Origin: a virus
Virus record (IMG/VR): IMGVR_UViG_3300020172_002676
Span: 39,805-103,804 of that record
DNA length: 64,000 bases
Strand: one strand, 5' to 3'
A program made the position numbers and the translations under genes. Below the pieces are notes generated by a model. That model worked only from the letters and a program-made list of their open reading frames with translations, was not told where the DNA came from and did no database searches. Shown here piece by piece: positions 1 to 8,949 of the stretch (the stretch's first letter is position 1; each line of letters begins with the position of its first letter).

Positions 1-1288
1 CTTCAATACCACCACCATTACTATAAGTTGGTCCGTTAGCTCCTAATCTAATTTCCTTACTTGGACCTTCATATAACTGTGCTAACTCAGATGGACCATA
101 AACAGGAACTTGTAGTTCTTGTCCAAAGGCATTAGCAGGAAGTTCTCCACTTGGTGAAAATACTCTTGATGGTTCAGATGTTGTTGAACCAATGTAAAAA
201 TTGGCATTGTTAGTTTCTGTACCTACAATTGCACCACCAAGTCTATCTAACGCAGTTCTATCATAACTTGGTTTATATCTATTAAAGTTAATGTTTTTAA
301 ACAATAACGATTTCTGTCCTGCTCCTGTATTATTATAAAATAATTGAGACCCTGTTTTACCCCCACTTAATAATTTACTAACAAAATTACCTACCGCGGC
401 TAATGGGTTTCCAAGTAACGCTTGTCCAATTGTTGTTGGTTGAGGTGGGTTAATTGCTGGGTCAAAATAAGAACCAGATATTAGTGAAAATGGGGTTGTG
501 CTACCCGCAAGTCTAAGAGCAAAATCTGTGGCAGCAATTATTGGGTTATTAGGTATTGTTATTTGATAATTAGGTTCTATTAAAGGAACATTACCCGTTA
601 AAATATTAACAAGATTTGATGTACTATTAACATTTAAAATATTTACTCTCCCAAGTGTTTGTCTAAGGATTTCTCGTCCAATTCTATCCTGAAACTCTTG
701 TTTAACCTTTACCGCACCTAATCTAGCAATATACGAATCTTGACTTAATAATCCATTAGTACCTTGAGGGTTAGATGAAAGTAAAAGAGATACTGATGTA
801 TATGATGATGGTACATATATTAATGGTACGTATGGTTGACTATTAGTTTGTCTATCTTGGTCAGGTCTTACAGTTTCTAACGTACTAAAAGCATCCGCAG
901 AGTCAAATACCCTTGTAGTATCCGCATAAGCATTTAGTGGTCTATAGAATTTTATTGCAGCATAACCCTCATCAACAATATGAGCATCTTGTTGTCCAGG
1001 ACCATATTCCCCCTGATTTGAGATTGTATTAAGTAACCCTGTTGGGTCAATAGCTTGTTTATATCCACCATCAGCGCCCCATTCATTTAATGGGTATAAC
1101 TTATTAGCAAATACAGGAGTATCAATTAATCCATCAGGACTATCAATAACCGATAAATCAGACTGTACTACCTCATATGTTATTGGAGGCGTAGCCTTAT
1201 ATGGAGACTTAGCATATGGAACTAAATTTCTTGTAATCAGTTTTTTTCTAAAACCTTCCGAACTTATATAATCTAATGGACTTCCCAA
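1..1288 (-). CDS. Large tail/baseplate structural protein, 3' end cut by window edge
   Basis: An uninterrupted minus-strand frame runs from a TTG at 1286-1288 off the left edge, giving about 429 visible residues and no stop. An in-frame TAA lies just upstream of the TTG and no ATG is available, so TTG is the most likely start (protein begins MGSPLDYISSEGF). The visible part is rich in Asn, Pro, Thr and Gly, with no signal peptide, membrane segment or enzymatic motif, as expected for a virion protein. It follows the tape measure gene after 37 bases on the same strand, the place where T4 has its tail-tube initiator and baseplate genes (48, 54). I do not recognise the family. Structural role is inferred from position and composition only. 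Confidence 0.7.
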   Translation of the reverse strand, partial: MGSPLDYISSEGFRKKLITRNLVPYAKSPYKATPPITYEVVQSDLSVIDSPDGLIDTPVFANKLYPLNEWGADGGYKQAIDPTGLLNTISNQGEYGPGQQDAHIVDEGYAAIKFYRPLNAYADTTRVFDSADAFSTLETVRPDQDRQTNSQPYVPLIYVPSSYTSVSLLLSSNPQGTNGLLSQDSYIARLGAVKVKQEFQDRIGREILRQTLGRVNILNVNSTSNLVNILTGNVPLIEPNYQITIPNNPIIAATDFALRLAGSTTPFSLISGSYFDPAINPPQPTTIGQALLGNPLAAVGNFVSKLLSGGKTGSQLFYNNTGAGQKSLLFKNINFNRYKPSYDRTALDRLGGAIVGTETNNANFYIGSTTSEPSRVFSPSGELPANAFGQELQVPVYGPSELAQLYEGPSKEIRLGANGPTYSNGGGIE

Positions 1289-1325
1289 TCTATAACTTTA
1301 TTAATAAATAGGTTAATGGTGTTTT

Positions 1326-3161
1326 TTATTTACCATAACTACGAACTCCTTGTCCCTTTTCATTTGGTTTTGTACCAGTTATGCCCCATATATATTCTTT
1401 AAATTGTTGTTTATTAAAAATTTCAGTTAATGATTGTTCTGACATTCCATTTGGAGCGGTTACATTAACGTTTAAATTTCCAAATTCAACTTTAGCATTT
1501 GTTGTTTGATTTGTTTGAGAAGTGTTATTATACAAAGCATCACTATATGAGTTTCTTGTCACACCACCAACAACTTGTTCCCTTGTAAGAGCTGTTGGTT
1601 TTACTTTATTTGAAGATTCTGTTCCACTCTTTTTAATCATCCCACCCATACTATTTGAAAATTTTTCAGTATAATTTCTAAATTCTTTTTCAATATCACT
1701 ATTTCCTGTTACTTTTTTATTAGATTCTTGGATTATCTTGTTAAAAATTTCAATTCCTTTTGCCCCAAACCCATCTGCAGAATTTTTAAGACTATTTTCA
1801 AGGTTACCTAATTTACCAGAAAATTCTTTATTACTTATTTTACCACTATCTTTTTCAAGATATAAATCGCGTATTTTATCTAATCCAGCACCAACTTTTT
1901 CAGCAATTTTTGCGGATTCGGGAACTTGTTGGTCTGCAGAAGATGAAACCGCTGTTGCAATTCTTTGAGCTCCAGCCAAATTAGCACGAACTGGTGCAGC
2001 ACCAGCAACACCATATGTTGCCTTTGCAACTATTGATTTTAAATCAGTCGCAATTCCTTTCATAAAATCCAATTGAGATTTTTGAATCTCTTCCACCGTT
2101 TTTGGTGCGTTTCTTAATTTTTCAAATTCCTCTTTTGTAATGTCGGCTAACTTTTTATCATTAATTTCTCCTGTCTTATCATCTCTAATTTGAACAACAT
2201 ATTCTCCACCTTCACCCATCGTTGCCATATTTGCCAACAATTTTTTATCATCTTCATTTTTAAAATTGATAGATGGATTAACCGCAGATAATCTTTCATC
2301 TAAATCAGCAGCAGCAAGAGCACTTTTAGCTAATTGGTCGTAAGTAACACCAGTCTCTTTAGCCATTTCCCTTAAGGTTAAAATACCTTGTGGATTTATC
2401 TTGAATGTTTTTGTTTTTTCATCAAACTCAGTAAATTGTTTTGTGGCATTAATTAAGCTATCTTGTAATGCTCCAGGGTCATTAATGGCGTCATTCATCA
2501 TTGAAAATGGGTCAGCCAAATCACCTGAAGCAACTCCAAGTCTTTGAAGAGCCGCCGCCATATTAATAGCTCCTTCTGGGTCCATTACTTTATTTGCAAA
2601 TGTTGCGGTTTGAGACATATCAAATCTTAACATAGAAGCTTGAGCGGCCATTTTAGTTAACCCTTGAACCCCATCAGTAAAGTTAAATTGGTTCATCAAA
2701 CTCATATTTTTTGCAACATCCCCAACTACTGATTTAGCATTTAAACCAAGATTTTGAACATAATTTATAGATTTTTCTATACTTGGTCCTATTTTTGAAG
2801 TTTCAATACCAACTGACGCAAAGTTTTCAACTAAAGTTTTACTATCAACGCTTAATATTTTAGAACTAGCGTATAACTTACTAACTTGAGTTTCGGTGGC
2901 CAAGACGTTCCTTCTAGAACCCTCGGCGATATCCGACATAGTTCTACTAACATCACTTAAATCTCCCCCTAAACGAATAATACCAGCAGCAGATTTAGAG
3001 ACTGCGTCCATCATTTCGTCAATTCTTATTCTACCCTGAACAAATGCGGTATTAAGATTATACGCCTCTTTAGACATATTCATTATAGAATTCAAAGCGT
3101 CATCAAGACTTGCCCCCATTCCACTAAGGTCTTTAAGATTTCCTCCAGGTATATCTGCCAT
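1326..3161 (-). CDS. Tail tape measure protein
   Basis: This 611-residue protein is mostly predicted alpha-helix, rich in Ala, Ser, Met and Lys, with no enzymatic motif. Its N-terminal half resembles phage tail tape measure proteins, with long amphipathic stretches such as ISRxMSDIAEG-type helices around residues 50-150 and Ala/Met-rich helices near 160-210. T4 gp29 is 590 residues, so the length fits a T4-sized tail; at about 1.5 angstrom per residue it would give roughly 90 nm (inference). It lies directly downstream of a gp26-like chaperone and a small overlapping frame, the usual place for a tape measure gene. The upstream gap carries a 14-base inverted repeat and a TATTTATAG motif in the sense direction. 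Confidence 0.75.
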   Translation of the reverse strand: MADIPGGNLKDLSGMGASLDDALNSIMNMSKEAYNLNTAFVQGRIRIDEMMDAVSKSAAGIIRLGGDLSDVSRTMSDIAEGSRRNVLATETQVSKLYASSKILSVDSKTLVENFASVGIETSKIGPSIEKSINYVQNLGLNAKSVVGDVAKNMSLMNQFNFTDGVQGLTKMAAQASMLRFDMSQTATFANKVMDPEGAINMAAALQRLGVASGDLADPFSMMNDAINDPGALQDSLINATKQFTEFDEKTKTFKINPQGILTLREMAKETGVTYDQLAKSALAAADLDERLSAVNPSINFKNEDDKKLLANMATMGEGGEYVVQIRDDKTGEINDKKLADITKEEFEKLRNAPKTVEEIQKSQLDFMKGIATDLKSIVAKATYGVAGAAPVRANLAGAQRIATAVSSSADQQVPESAKIAEKVGAGLDKIRDLYLEKDSGKISNKEFSGKLGNLENSLKNSADGFGAKGIEIFNKIIQESNKKVTGNSDIEKEFRNYTEKFSNSMGGMIKKSGTESSNKVKPTALTREQVVGGVTRNSYSDALYNNTSQTNQTTNAKVEFGNLNVNVTAPNGMSEQSLTEIFNKQQFKEYIWGITGTKPNEKGQGVRSYGK

Positions 3162-3178
3162 AAATTATATTATTAGTT

Positions 3179-3189
3179 TTCTATAAATA
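3179..3189 (-). promoter_or_regulatory. TATTTATAGAA motif upstream of the tape measure gene
   Basis: Ten of eleven bases match the late motif, 17 bases upstream of the tape measure ATG on the minus strand. It directly follows the inverted repeat at 3191-3219, so the tape measure may be transcribed separately from the chaperone. Confidence 0.35.
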
Positions 3190-3190
3190 G

Positions 3191-3219
3191 AAGAAGGACT
3201 AAAATTTTTAGTCCTTCTT
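3191..3219 (-). terminator. Perfect inverted repeat after the 60-residue frame, possible terminator
   Basis: A 14-base stem (AAGAAGGACTAAAA and its complement) with a 1-base centre includes the stop codon of the 60-residue frame. No U-run follows on the minus strand, so it is a weak terminator candidate or an RNA processing or stability element. Confidence 0.45.
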
Positions 3220-3390
3220 TGGGTTTTCTTCAATCCATTTATCCAGTAAATATTTTCTAACAAATACTGGCATTCTTTCAAAATCTTGGTAAGTAATATT
3301 CATTAAGGTATTTAGATAATAAAACTCATCTAACTGACCTTTTCTATAGTTAGAAGAAAGGACGAAAAAAGTCAACCCCAAACCCAACAT
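3208..3390 (-). CDS. Small frame overlapping the gp26-like gene; possible frameshift extension
   Basis: The frame encodes 60 residues (starts MLGLGLTFFVLSSN, ends EENPKKD) and overlaps the 3' end of the gp26-like gene by 41 bases in the +1 frame. Residues after the overlap look like a real protein (YLNTLMNITYQDFERMPVFV). A TAA sits immediately upstream of the ATG, so it could be an independent gene started by coupling. Alternatively, ribosomes could enter it by a +1 shift at TTT TTT C (3364-3370), which would give a 294-residue fusion. Two overlapping frames just before the tape measure gene is the hallmark of tail assembly chaperones in many long-tailed phages; T4 itself has the separate genes 26 and 51 here. 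The stop codon lies inside a perfect inverted repeat. Confidence 0.6.
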   Translation of the reverse strand: MLGLGLTFFVLSSNYRKGQLDEFYYLNTLMNITYQDFERMPVFVRKYLLDKWIEENPKKD

Positions 3391-4093
3391 TTACTGTTAG
3401 TTTTTCTCCTGACGGGGTCATTAAAGTTCGGTTCATATCCAATCTCGGTTCATTATCGTTCATGAATTTTCTAATATATTTTGAATCGGCAATTGGTAAT
3501 GATTCAATAAACTTTGCAATTACCGCTTTGTCGGTTGAACCATCAACTTCAATAATTTCTTTTTGCATTCTCCACGTAATTTTTGGAACAACCCTACCTT
3601 GTGGGTATGTATCAGCTAATTTACCGATTTCAATTATTTCACCATAATTTAATGGTTTAAGTTTAACCGTTGATTGTGATTTAGGTAGATTAACAATAAA
3701 TGTTCCATCATCATTTGGTTTTTGTCCATTAATAATGGATAATTGGTCTAACATTACCGTTGACTGAAATTGTTTTTTAGTTAGTGGGTCAGTAAGATTC
3801 AAACTCATTTCAGGACCAAATGCCGTATTTCTTAAAAAGATTAAGATAGCTTCAACATCTCCCTCAATAAGTTCTTCAACTCTAATATCTGGTTCATAAA
3901 TTTTTGCCCTTAATAAATTAATTGTTAAATCATTTCCTCCACCCATAATGATATTCTCATCTGAAGCGGTAAGATAACCCACCTTAAGTGTTTTTTTCTT
4001 GTTTTTATAAAAAATACCTTCTGAAGGTAATGGTACCACATCGTGTGGTAATGTAAAATTTTCTTGACCGTAGTCTCTTGATTGATTGTCCAT
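3350..4093 (-). CDS. gp26-like baseplate/tail assembly chaperone
   Basis: The protein has 247 residues and matches the general pattern of the T4 baseplate protein gp26 family. An N-terminal stretch contains the LPSEGIFYKNK motif (about residues 22-33), followed by GYLTASDENIIM and an acidic segment EELIEGDVEAILIFLR around residues 73-88. In T4, gp26 (208 residues) is a helper for baseplate hub assembly and is not a major virion part. The gene sits between the tube and tape measure genes on the same strand. A terminator-like hairpin precedes it, so it may have its own transcription start. Its last codons contain the run GAC TTT TTT CGT, a candidate +1 slippage site into the 60-residue frame. 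Family assignment rests on motif resemblance and position. Confidence 0.65.
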   Translation of the reverse strand: MDNQSRDYGQENFTLPHDVVPLPSEGIFYKNKKKTLKVGYLTASDENIIMGGGNDLTINLLRAKIYEPDIRVEELIEGDVEAILIFLRNTAFGPEMSLNLTDPLTKKQFQSTVMLDQLSIINGQKPNDDGTFIVNLPKSQSTVKLKPLNYGEIIEIGKLADTYPQGRVVPKITWRMQKEIIEVDGSTDKAVIAKFIESLPIADSKYIRKFMNDNEPRLDMNRTLMTPSGEKLTVNVGFGVDFFRPFF

Positions 4094-4103
4094 ATAAAAA
4101 AAT

Positions 4104-4131
4104 AACCGTAAAGTTTATGTTCTTTACGGTT
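4104..4131 (-). terminator. Intrinsic terminator after the tail tube gene
   Basis: A 10-base stem AACCGTAAAG/CTTTACGGTT with an 8-base loop is followed on the minus strand by ATTTTTTT. It lies between the gp19-like stop (4166) and the gp26-like start (4093). Confidence 0.7.
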
Positions 4132-4165
4132 AAATATAATTAGGTTTAGTTTTTTATCAATAGTA

Positions 4166-4654
4166 TTAATAAACTAGAACACATCTATCCATTCTTAGTG
4201 TTGCTGTGATTGTTGCCAAAGCGTCCGATTTATAATCTAAAGCGTTAAAGTTAACATCTGATAAGAATGTTCCATAAAGAATCCACTTCTCAACAACAAC
4301 CCCTGTTGGGTCTAACATTTCTAAATCAATATCTTTTTTATAACCCGCAGCATATCCCATACGACCCGTTACTGATTCAGCATGTAAACGAACCCACTCC
4401 ATAAGAGCTTGAGCCGCTGACGGTCCAATTGGGTCTCTAAACGTTACGTTAATTGTTTGCCAGTTAAATCTACCTGCTACAAAGGTTGATGTATTTAGGA
4501 ATTGTATTTCAACTGGTGCAATTGTAATATGTGGTCTTGATGAAGATTCTACGAACCATTCGTTGATACCCAAACTTGATGGAAACCTTAGGATAAAACG
4601 ATTTTGACGTTTTGGTTCGTAAGGTATCGGCATTTTCATTAATAAATCAGCCAT
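4166..4654 (-). CDS. Tail tube protein (gp19-like)
   Basis: The 162-residue product matches the T4 gp19 tube family in length (T4: 163) and layout. It has an N-terminal KRQNRFILRFPSSLGI segment (about residues 15-30), a middle stretch NVTFRDPIGPSAAQALMEWV (about 69-88) and a C-terminal NFNALDYKSDALATITATLR segment. gp19 forms the inner tube of contractile tails, assembled around the tape measure and later surrounded by the sheath. It lies in the tail module, separated from the sheath gene by one HAD-like gene. A TATTTATAGAT motif lies about 35 bases upstream in the sense direction and a terminator hairpin follows the stop, so it could be a single-gene transcription unit, as expected for a very abundant virion protein. 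Confidence 0.88.
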   Translation of the reverse strand: MADLLMKMPIPYEPKRQNRFILRFPSSLGINEWFVESSSRPHITIAPVEIQFLNTSTFVAGRFNWQTINVTFRDPIGPSAAQALMEWVRLHAESVTGRMGYAAGYKKDIDLEMLDPTGVVVEKWILYGTFLSDVNFNALDYKSDALATITATLRMDRCVLVY

Positions 4655-4689
4655 GTTATTTTAATTTTTGTTTTTTATTAGTTGTTTAT

Positions 4690-4700
4690 ATCTATAAATA
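4690..4700 (-). promoter_or_regulatory. TATTTATAGAT motif upstream of the tail tube gene
   Basis: An exact copy of the motif on the minus strand, 35 bases upstream of the gp19-like ATG. A tube gene is strongly expressed late in T4, so a late promoter is expected here. Confidence 0.45.
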
Positions 4701-4751
4701 TAGTCTTGTTAAAAATATTTCTATTTACTTTTGTTTTTGAGAAATTATTCT

Positions 4752-5579
4752 TTATTTATATTCCTTTTTAGCTCCTCCAGCAGTAGAATATGTCTTAACT
4801 ATATTATCTGGTTTATTTTTAAAGTGTTTGTTAATTACTTCTACATTCTTAATATCATCATCTGAAAATCCAATACTAGGTTGTTCTGGTATAAAATTGT
4901 TAGATATATCATTTTTAACAAATGCTCTTTTATTAAGTATACCAGCAATTCCTTTTATATAAGAAACAAATTCGTCCATTGCAACAACTTTTAATTCTTC
5001 AGGGTTTGCAGCACTTCCTTCTCCAAAAGTAACAGGGTGAAACTTACAAAGTTCTAAATATGATTTAATTAATTCATCATCACTCATATCTTCTTCACCA
5101 ACAAACGTCCTATATTTTTTTAAATTTTTGATTAATTCGTCTTTATCAATACCATTAAATCCGTCTATAATATAATTATAAACCGCTTGTTTTAAAGTGT
5201 TTGGATTATGTCCTCTTGCGGTGATTATGGAAAAAATTGACCCGTTATTAATTGCCTCTCTAAAATCATCAAATGCGGGACCTAATCTAGCCCTCATCGC
5301 ATCAATTAAAAAATCTTTATCACCTTCAGTTCTAAAATTTCTAAATGGTGAATCCGCAAATCCTACTATAGTTTCACCTTTATATTTGAATGGATTTTTA
5401 CCAACATCGTGTCTATATTCCGCAAAATCATCCGTACTCATTGGAACTTCGTCTCCCTCCTCATTTTTTAATATTATCTTTGTTGGCATATGAACAATGT
5501 TGTCATCCCAATCAAATGCATAATATTTCATATCTGGAGTTCCCTCTTCCTTGAAACCTTCTTTAAGTTGTACTTTCAT
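4752..5579 (-). CDS. HAD-superfamily hydrolase-like protein inside the tail module
   Basis: This is a 275-residue protein with a haloacid-dehalogenase motif I, YYAFDWDDNIVH, giving Asp23 and Asp25 as the nucleophile and acid/base candidates. A motif II threonine is seen in SIITARGH (Thr120). These residues are typical of phosphatases that hydrolyse phosphomonoesters through an aspartyl-phosphate. Motifs III and IV are not obvious to me, so activity is uncertain. An internal ATG (Met17) just before the motif could be an alternative start. The gene sits between the sheath and tube genes, an odd place for an enzyme, and hairpins lie on both sides of this part of the module. It may be a moron-like insertion or a protein used in virion assembly; substrate unknown. 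Confidence 0.6.
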   Translation of the reverse strand: MKVQLKEGFKEEGTPDMKYYAFDWDDNIVHMPTKIILKNEEGDEVPMSTDDFAEYRHDVGKNPFKYKGETIVGFADSPFRNFRTEGDKDFLIDAMRARLGPAFDDFREAINNGSIFSIITARGHNPNTLKQAVYNYIIDGFNGIDKDELIKNLKKYRTFVGEEDMSDDELIKSYLELCKFHPVTFGEGSAANPEELKVVAMDEFVSYIKGIAGILNKRAFVKNDISNNFIPEQPSIGFSDDDIKNVEVINKHFKNKPDNIVKTYSTAGGAKKEYK

Positions 5580-5590
5580 ATTTGGCTATT

Positions 5591-5617
5591 AAGGATATCA
5601 CAATTTGTGATATCCTT
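5591..5617 (+). terminator. Hairpin downstream of the sheath gene with U-run on the opposite strand
   Basis: An 11-base stem AAGGATATCAC/GTGATATCCTT with loop AATTT. On the plus strand it is followed by A and nine T, a perfect intrinsic terminator; on the minus strand, where the sheath is read, there is no U-run. It may block antisense transcripts entering the sheath gene. Confidence 0.6.
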
Positions 5618-5625
5618 ATTTTTTT

Positions 5626-8600
5626 TTAGATATTTTCAAACGAAGCTCCTGTTGGAGTTATAAAGAACTCAATATCTATGAATTCTAAAGCCTTCGTAGG
5701 TTTTAAGTAGATTTTACCTACTAATCTGTTTGCATCTAAATCTTCAGGTGAAGATGATACTGTTACACGGAAATCGTATAAACCTCTATCTCTTCTGATT
5801 GAATCTAAGATTGGATTAACACTATCTAAGAATTGTTGTCTAACGACTTGGTCGTTTTGTTCAAACAATAATCTTACCGCTACCGCTGAAATTAATTTAC
5901 GAGCTTGTAATAATAATCTTCTAACATTTAATCTGTTTAACGCTGAATCAGCAACTTGTAAGGTTTTGTTACCCCAAATTACAGTTCCAACATCAGAGAA
6001 GGTTGCGATAGGGTTGATTCTGCCTTGATACAATGTATCTCTATCTGTTTGTGTTAGTTTTTGTCTAGCTTTGATTGAATTTACAAGACCTCTTGTATAA
6101 CCCGCAGATGCGAACCAAGGGAATGCAATATTATCAGTCAATGCTAAGTTTCTACAAACTTCACCTGTTGGTGGTAAATAGATTTGTGTATTATTAACAG
6201 TATCTCTTGTTAAAATCCAAGGATAATATGTTGCAGTATAGTTAGAGTCAATTCCAGTATTATCTAAGTTATCAACTGCTTCTTGTGAATAGATGATATC
6301 TAAAGAATTTGTAGAATCAGGTGTATACATATTATAATCAGGAGTTGTTGCAATATAAACTGAATCCGCTCTTGAATATTGTACCATATCTATTGCTTCT
6401 TCAACAAGGTTTGAGTTATTAACATAATCAATCGCTGTTGTTGCAAACACGTTAATGTTTGTTGCTTCAGGGTTTGAGAATGTTAATATACCAAGTAAGT
6501 AAGCATAATAATCTGTATTTGCAAAATCTTGAGTGTTATTTTGAACCACAATTCTCTTAAACATACCGTCACCTGTTGCAGTTGGGTATTTTGTAGATGG
6601 TGCCGCTCCCGCTAAATAACCTGAAGAACCTAATTGGAATCTATCTTGGTTAGTTCTATATTCTCTATAGATATCCCATCCGTCAAATCCACCAGCAAAA
6701 CATACTGTGTATTTTCTTGAGTAAATAAAATAATAAGGATTTTCCTGAGTTTGTGGGTCAAATCTAAAATCAGCCACACCACATTCAAATGCTGTTTGAC
6801 CGCTTGTCATTGATGTATTTGCAATTGTAACAACCGTTGCTCCTGAATCCATATGGAAACCTTTACTTAGGTAATTCCATTTAATAGAATCTGTTGCAGT
6901 TTCCCACCCAACAACTGGATTTTGTTTTCCTTTATATGTTAAGAATGACTCGTCAATTCCGAATTGAGTTGAGAATCCTAAATAACTTCTTCTTATAATA
7001 TCTCCTCCCGATTCAACAGTGTTTGAACCTCCAGCGGTTGTACCAAACGGTGGGTTATAAATAACTTCACCAGGATAATAATATTGTGTTTTGAATTTAG
7101 GATAAGGTGATGGATATGCTGCAGCATCTTCGTATTCTCTTTGAGTATAACCATAGAATCCACAAGGGATTGCATCAATCGGATATTCATTCGCTAATTC
7201 AATCATAATGAATTTTGATATTAAAGCAAACTCTCCGTTAGAAGAACCAATCTTTTTAGCCACAAAATTATTAGAACCTGGGTCCATTGTACGATTTGTG
7301 AATTTTTCAATCACAACTGGGTTAGCATCTGTGTCAAAGAAATTTCTAACTAAAACATCAAATGTCATATTATTAAATGATAAATTAGCAATTGATACTT
7401 TGATTTCAGTATTTGCAGCATCACCATCGGAAATTGAAATGAATTTGAATAAGTTATAAACTTTATTACCTCTTAATTCTGAAACTAAGAATGGTGTTTC
7501 TGGTGATTGGTATTTTTCCAAATTCCAAGCAATTGATGAAGATGATTGACTTCTAGCATCAGGTAGTGCTATTAAATCACACGATAATCCACGAATATAA
7601 CCTTGGTTATATGCATAATTTAAACTTGATTGATAAAATTCTTCAACATAAATTGGAACAGCAAATCTTGACTTACCAAAATTATCAACACCTAATACCT
7701 TTGTAATGTATTTTGCCGATGATGCTAACAATGAAGTTTCAAATGAGAATGTGTTATTATCTTTAGTTATACCTGAAAGTAAGAAATTCTCAAATGGTGA
7801 ACTTGTAATACCCGAATATTGGTCAGTACAAACTAATTGTAAATCAGTAAGTCCGCTTACTTCGTAAACAGGTCCATGATTATCACCTGAAGTATTTTCA
7901 TAAAGAGAAATACCTCTTGAACGTATTGTTCCAACAACCATATTATTAAAGTCAGTATAAGCAGTTCCTGAGAAAATATAAGAATTACCCGATACAGTAC
8001 CTGTGTAACTGTTTGATGCTCCTGAAGTTAATGATGTTACAACGTAATCAAAAGAATAACCCGAATAATTATTATTTGTGTAATTTTCAAAATTTGCATA
8101 ATACCAAGGGTCATTACTACCCGCAGTTAAATCATTATATGCTAAATCATTTGAATCACAAAGATAAACATTTTGAACATTAGTATATGTTGATACTAAA
8201 TTTGTATAATCATCACTAGGTATTCCACCATATATTACAGCAGTAGTTGCCGATAATGATGGTGTATCCATAATAGTATCTAAATAATAATTAAAATCAT
8301 CAGACAATGTTGATGTTGAACCATCAGATAATCTATATTGAACATTTAAGTTTGCTTGAACTACTGCGGGTAAACTTGATGTAAAAGTTACAGTATTTCC
8401 TGAAGAAGTTCCTGTAAAAGTCGCCGACCAAGGTGTTCCTGTTGATGGGTTAGTTCCGATAGTTGTTGGGTCAACATTTGCAGTTACCCTAAGACTCCAA
8501 GAAGGACCCGCGTCATAACCAGATAAACCAAGTACTCTAGTAACAAACAATTGGTTTGATTGTTGTAAATATGATTTAGCAATATATGCTGCCTCATATT

Positions 8601-8829
8601 TAGGAATCTGAGTATTATAAAACTTAACGGGTTCTGTTCCCCCGAAATAAGCTTGGAACTCATCGTAGTTTGTTATGAAAATTGGTTCAAATGCTGGACC
8701 TTTTATTGTTTCTCCAACCAGTCCTAAAGTAGTTACTCCCACGCTTTGGGCTACGAATGATAGGTCGGTTTCAGATGTGTAAACGCCTGGTGATACGAAT
8801 ACTTTTTGATTTGCTTGTGCTGTTGCCAT
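5626..8829 (-). CDS. Contractile tail sheath protein (gp18-like)
   Basis: A 1067-residue protein with the classic sheath ends. The N-terminus has FVSPGVYTSETDLS (about residues 11-24) followed by TLGLVGETIKGPAFEP and a tube-facing domain. The C-terminus (about 960-1067) has a long helix ending in LLFEQND, then LDSIRRDRGLYDFRV and DIEFFITPTGASFENI, typical of the conserved sheath core. T4 gp18 is 659 residues, so about 400 extra residues are present, mainly a Ser/Thr/Gly/Tyr-rich middle region that is probably surface-exposed. It heads the leftward tail block (sheath, HAD, tube, chaperone, tape measure). The upstream gap holds AT-rich promoter-like sequence. The ATG at 8829 fits the conserved N-terminus. 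Confidence 0.93.
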   Translation of the reverse strand: MATAQANQKVFVSPGVYTSETDLSFVAQSVGVTTLGLVGETIKGPAFEPIFITNYDEFQAYFGGTEPVKFYNTQIPKYEAAYIAKSYLQQSNQLFVTRVLGLSGYDAGPSWSLRVTANVDPTTIGTNPSTGTPWSATFTGTSSGNTVTFTSSLPAVVQANLNVQYRLSDGSTSTLSDDFNYYLDTIMDTPSLSATTAVIYGGIPSDDYTNLVSTYTNVQNVYLCDSNDLAYNDLTAGSNDPWYYANFENYTNNNYSGYSFDYVVTSLTSGASNSYTGTVSGNSYIFSGTAYTDFNNMVVGTIRSRGISLYENTSGDNHGPVYEVSGLTDLQLVCTDQYSGITSSPFENFLLSGITKDNNTFSFETSLLASSAKYITKVLGVDNFGKSRFAVPIYVEEFYQSSLNYAYNQGYIRGLSCDLIALPDARSQSSSSIAWNLEKYQSPETPFLVSELRGNKVYNLFKFISISDGDAANTEIKVSIANLSFNNMTFDVLVRNFFDTDANPVVIEKFTNRTMDPGSNNFVAKKIGSSNGEFALISKFIMIELANEYPIDAIPCGFYGYTQREYEDAAAYPSPYPKFKTQYYYPGEVIYNPPFGTTAGGSNTVESGGDIIRRSYLGFSTQFGIDESFLTYKGKQNPVVGWETATDSIKWNYLSKGFHMDSGATVVTIANTSMTSGQTAFECGVADFRFDPQTQENPYYFIYSRKYTVCFAGGFDGWDIYREYRTNQDRFQLGSSGYLAGAAPSTKYPTATGDGMFKRIVVQNNTQDFANTDYYAYLLGILTFSNPEATNINVFATTAIDYVNNSNLVEEAIDMVQYSRADSVYIATTPDYNMYTPDSTNSLDIIYSQEAVDNLDNTGIDSNYTATYYPWILTRDTVNNTQIYLPPTGEVCRNLALTDNIAFPWFASAGYTRGLVNSIKARQKLTQTDRDTLYQGRINPIATFSDVGTVIWGNKTLQVADSALNRLNVRRLLLQARKLISAVAVRLLFEQNDQVVRQQFLDSVNPILDSIRRDRGLYDFRVTVSSSPEDLDANRLVGKIYLKPTKALEFIDIEFFITPTGASFENI

Positions 8830-8949
8830 TATTAAATTATTCTGTTACAGATTTATTTTATAGATAAATATTCAGCATTATATGAAAAAACTTTACTTTT
8901 TAATAAGTATTTATAAAGAGTAGGAATAAATTCTACCTTTTTTCATACT

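Noticed and set aside
8908-8915. T4 late consensus TATAAATA on the minus strand 80 bases before the sheath gene
   Set aside because: It could be a late promoter, but a single 8-base AT-only match is expected by chance in this AT-rich DNA, and other late genes carry the different motif in sense.
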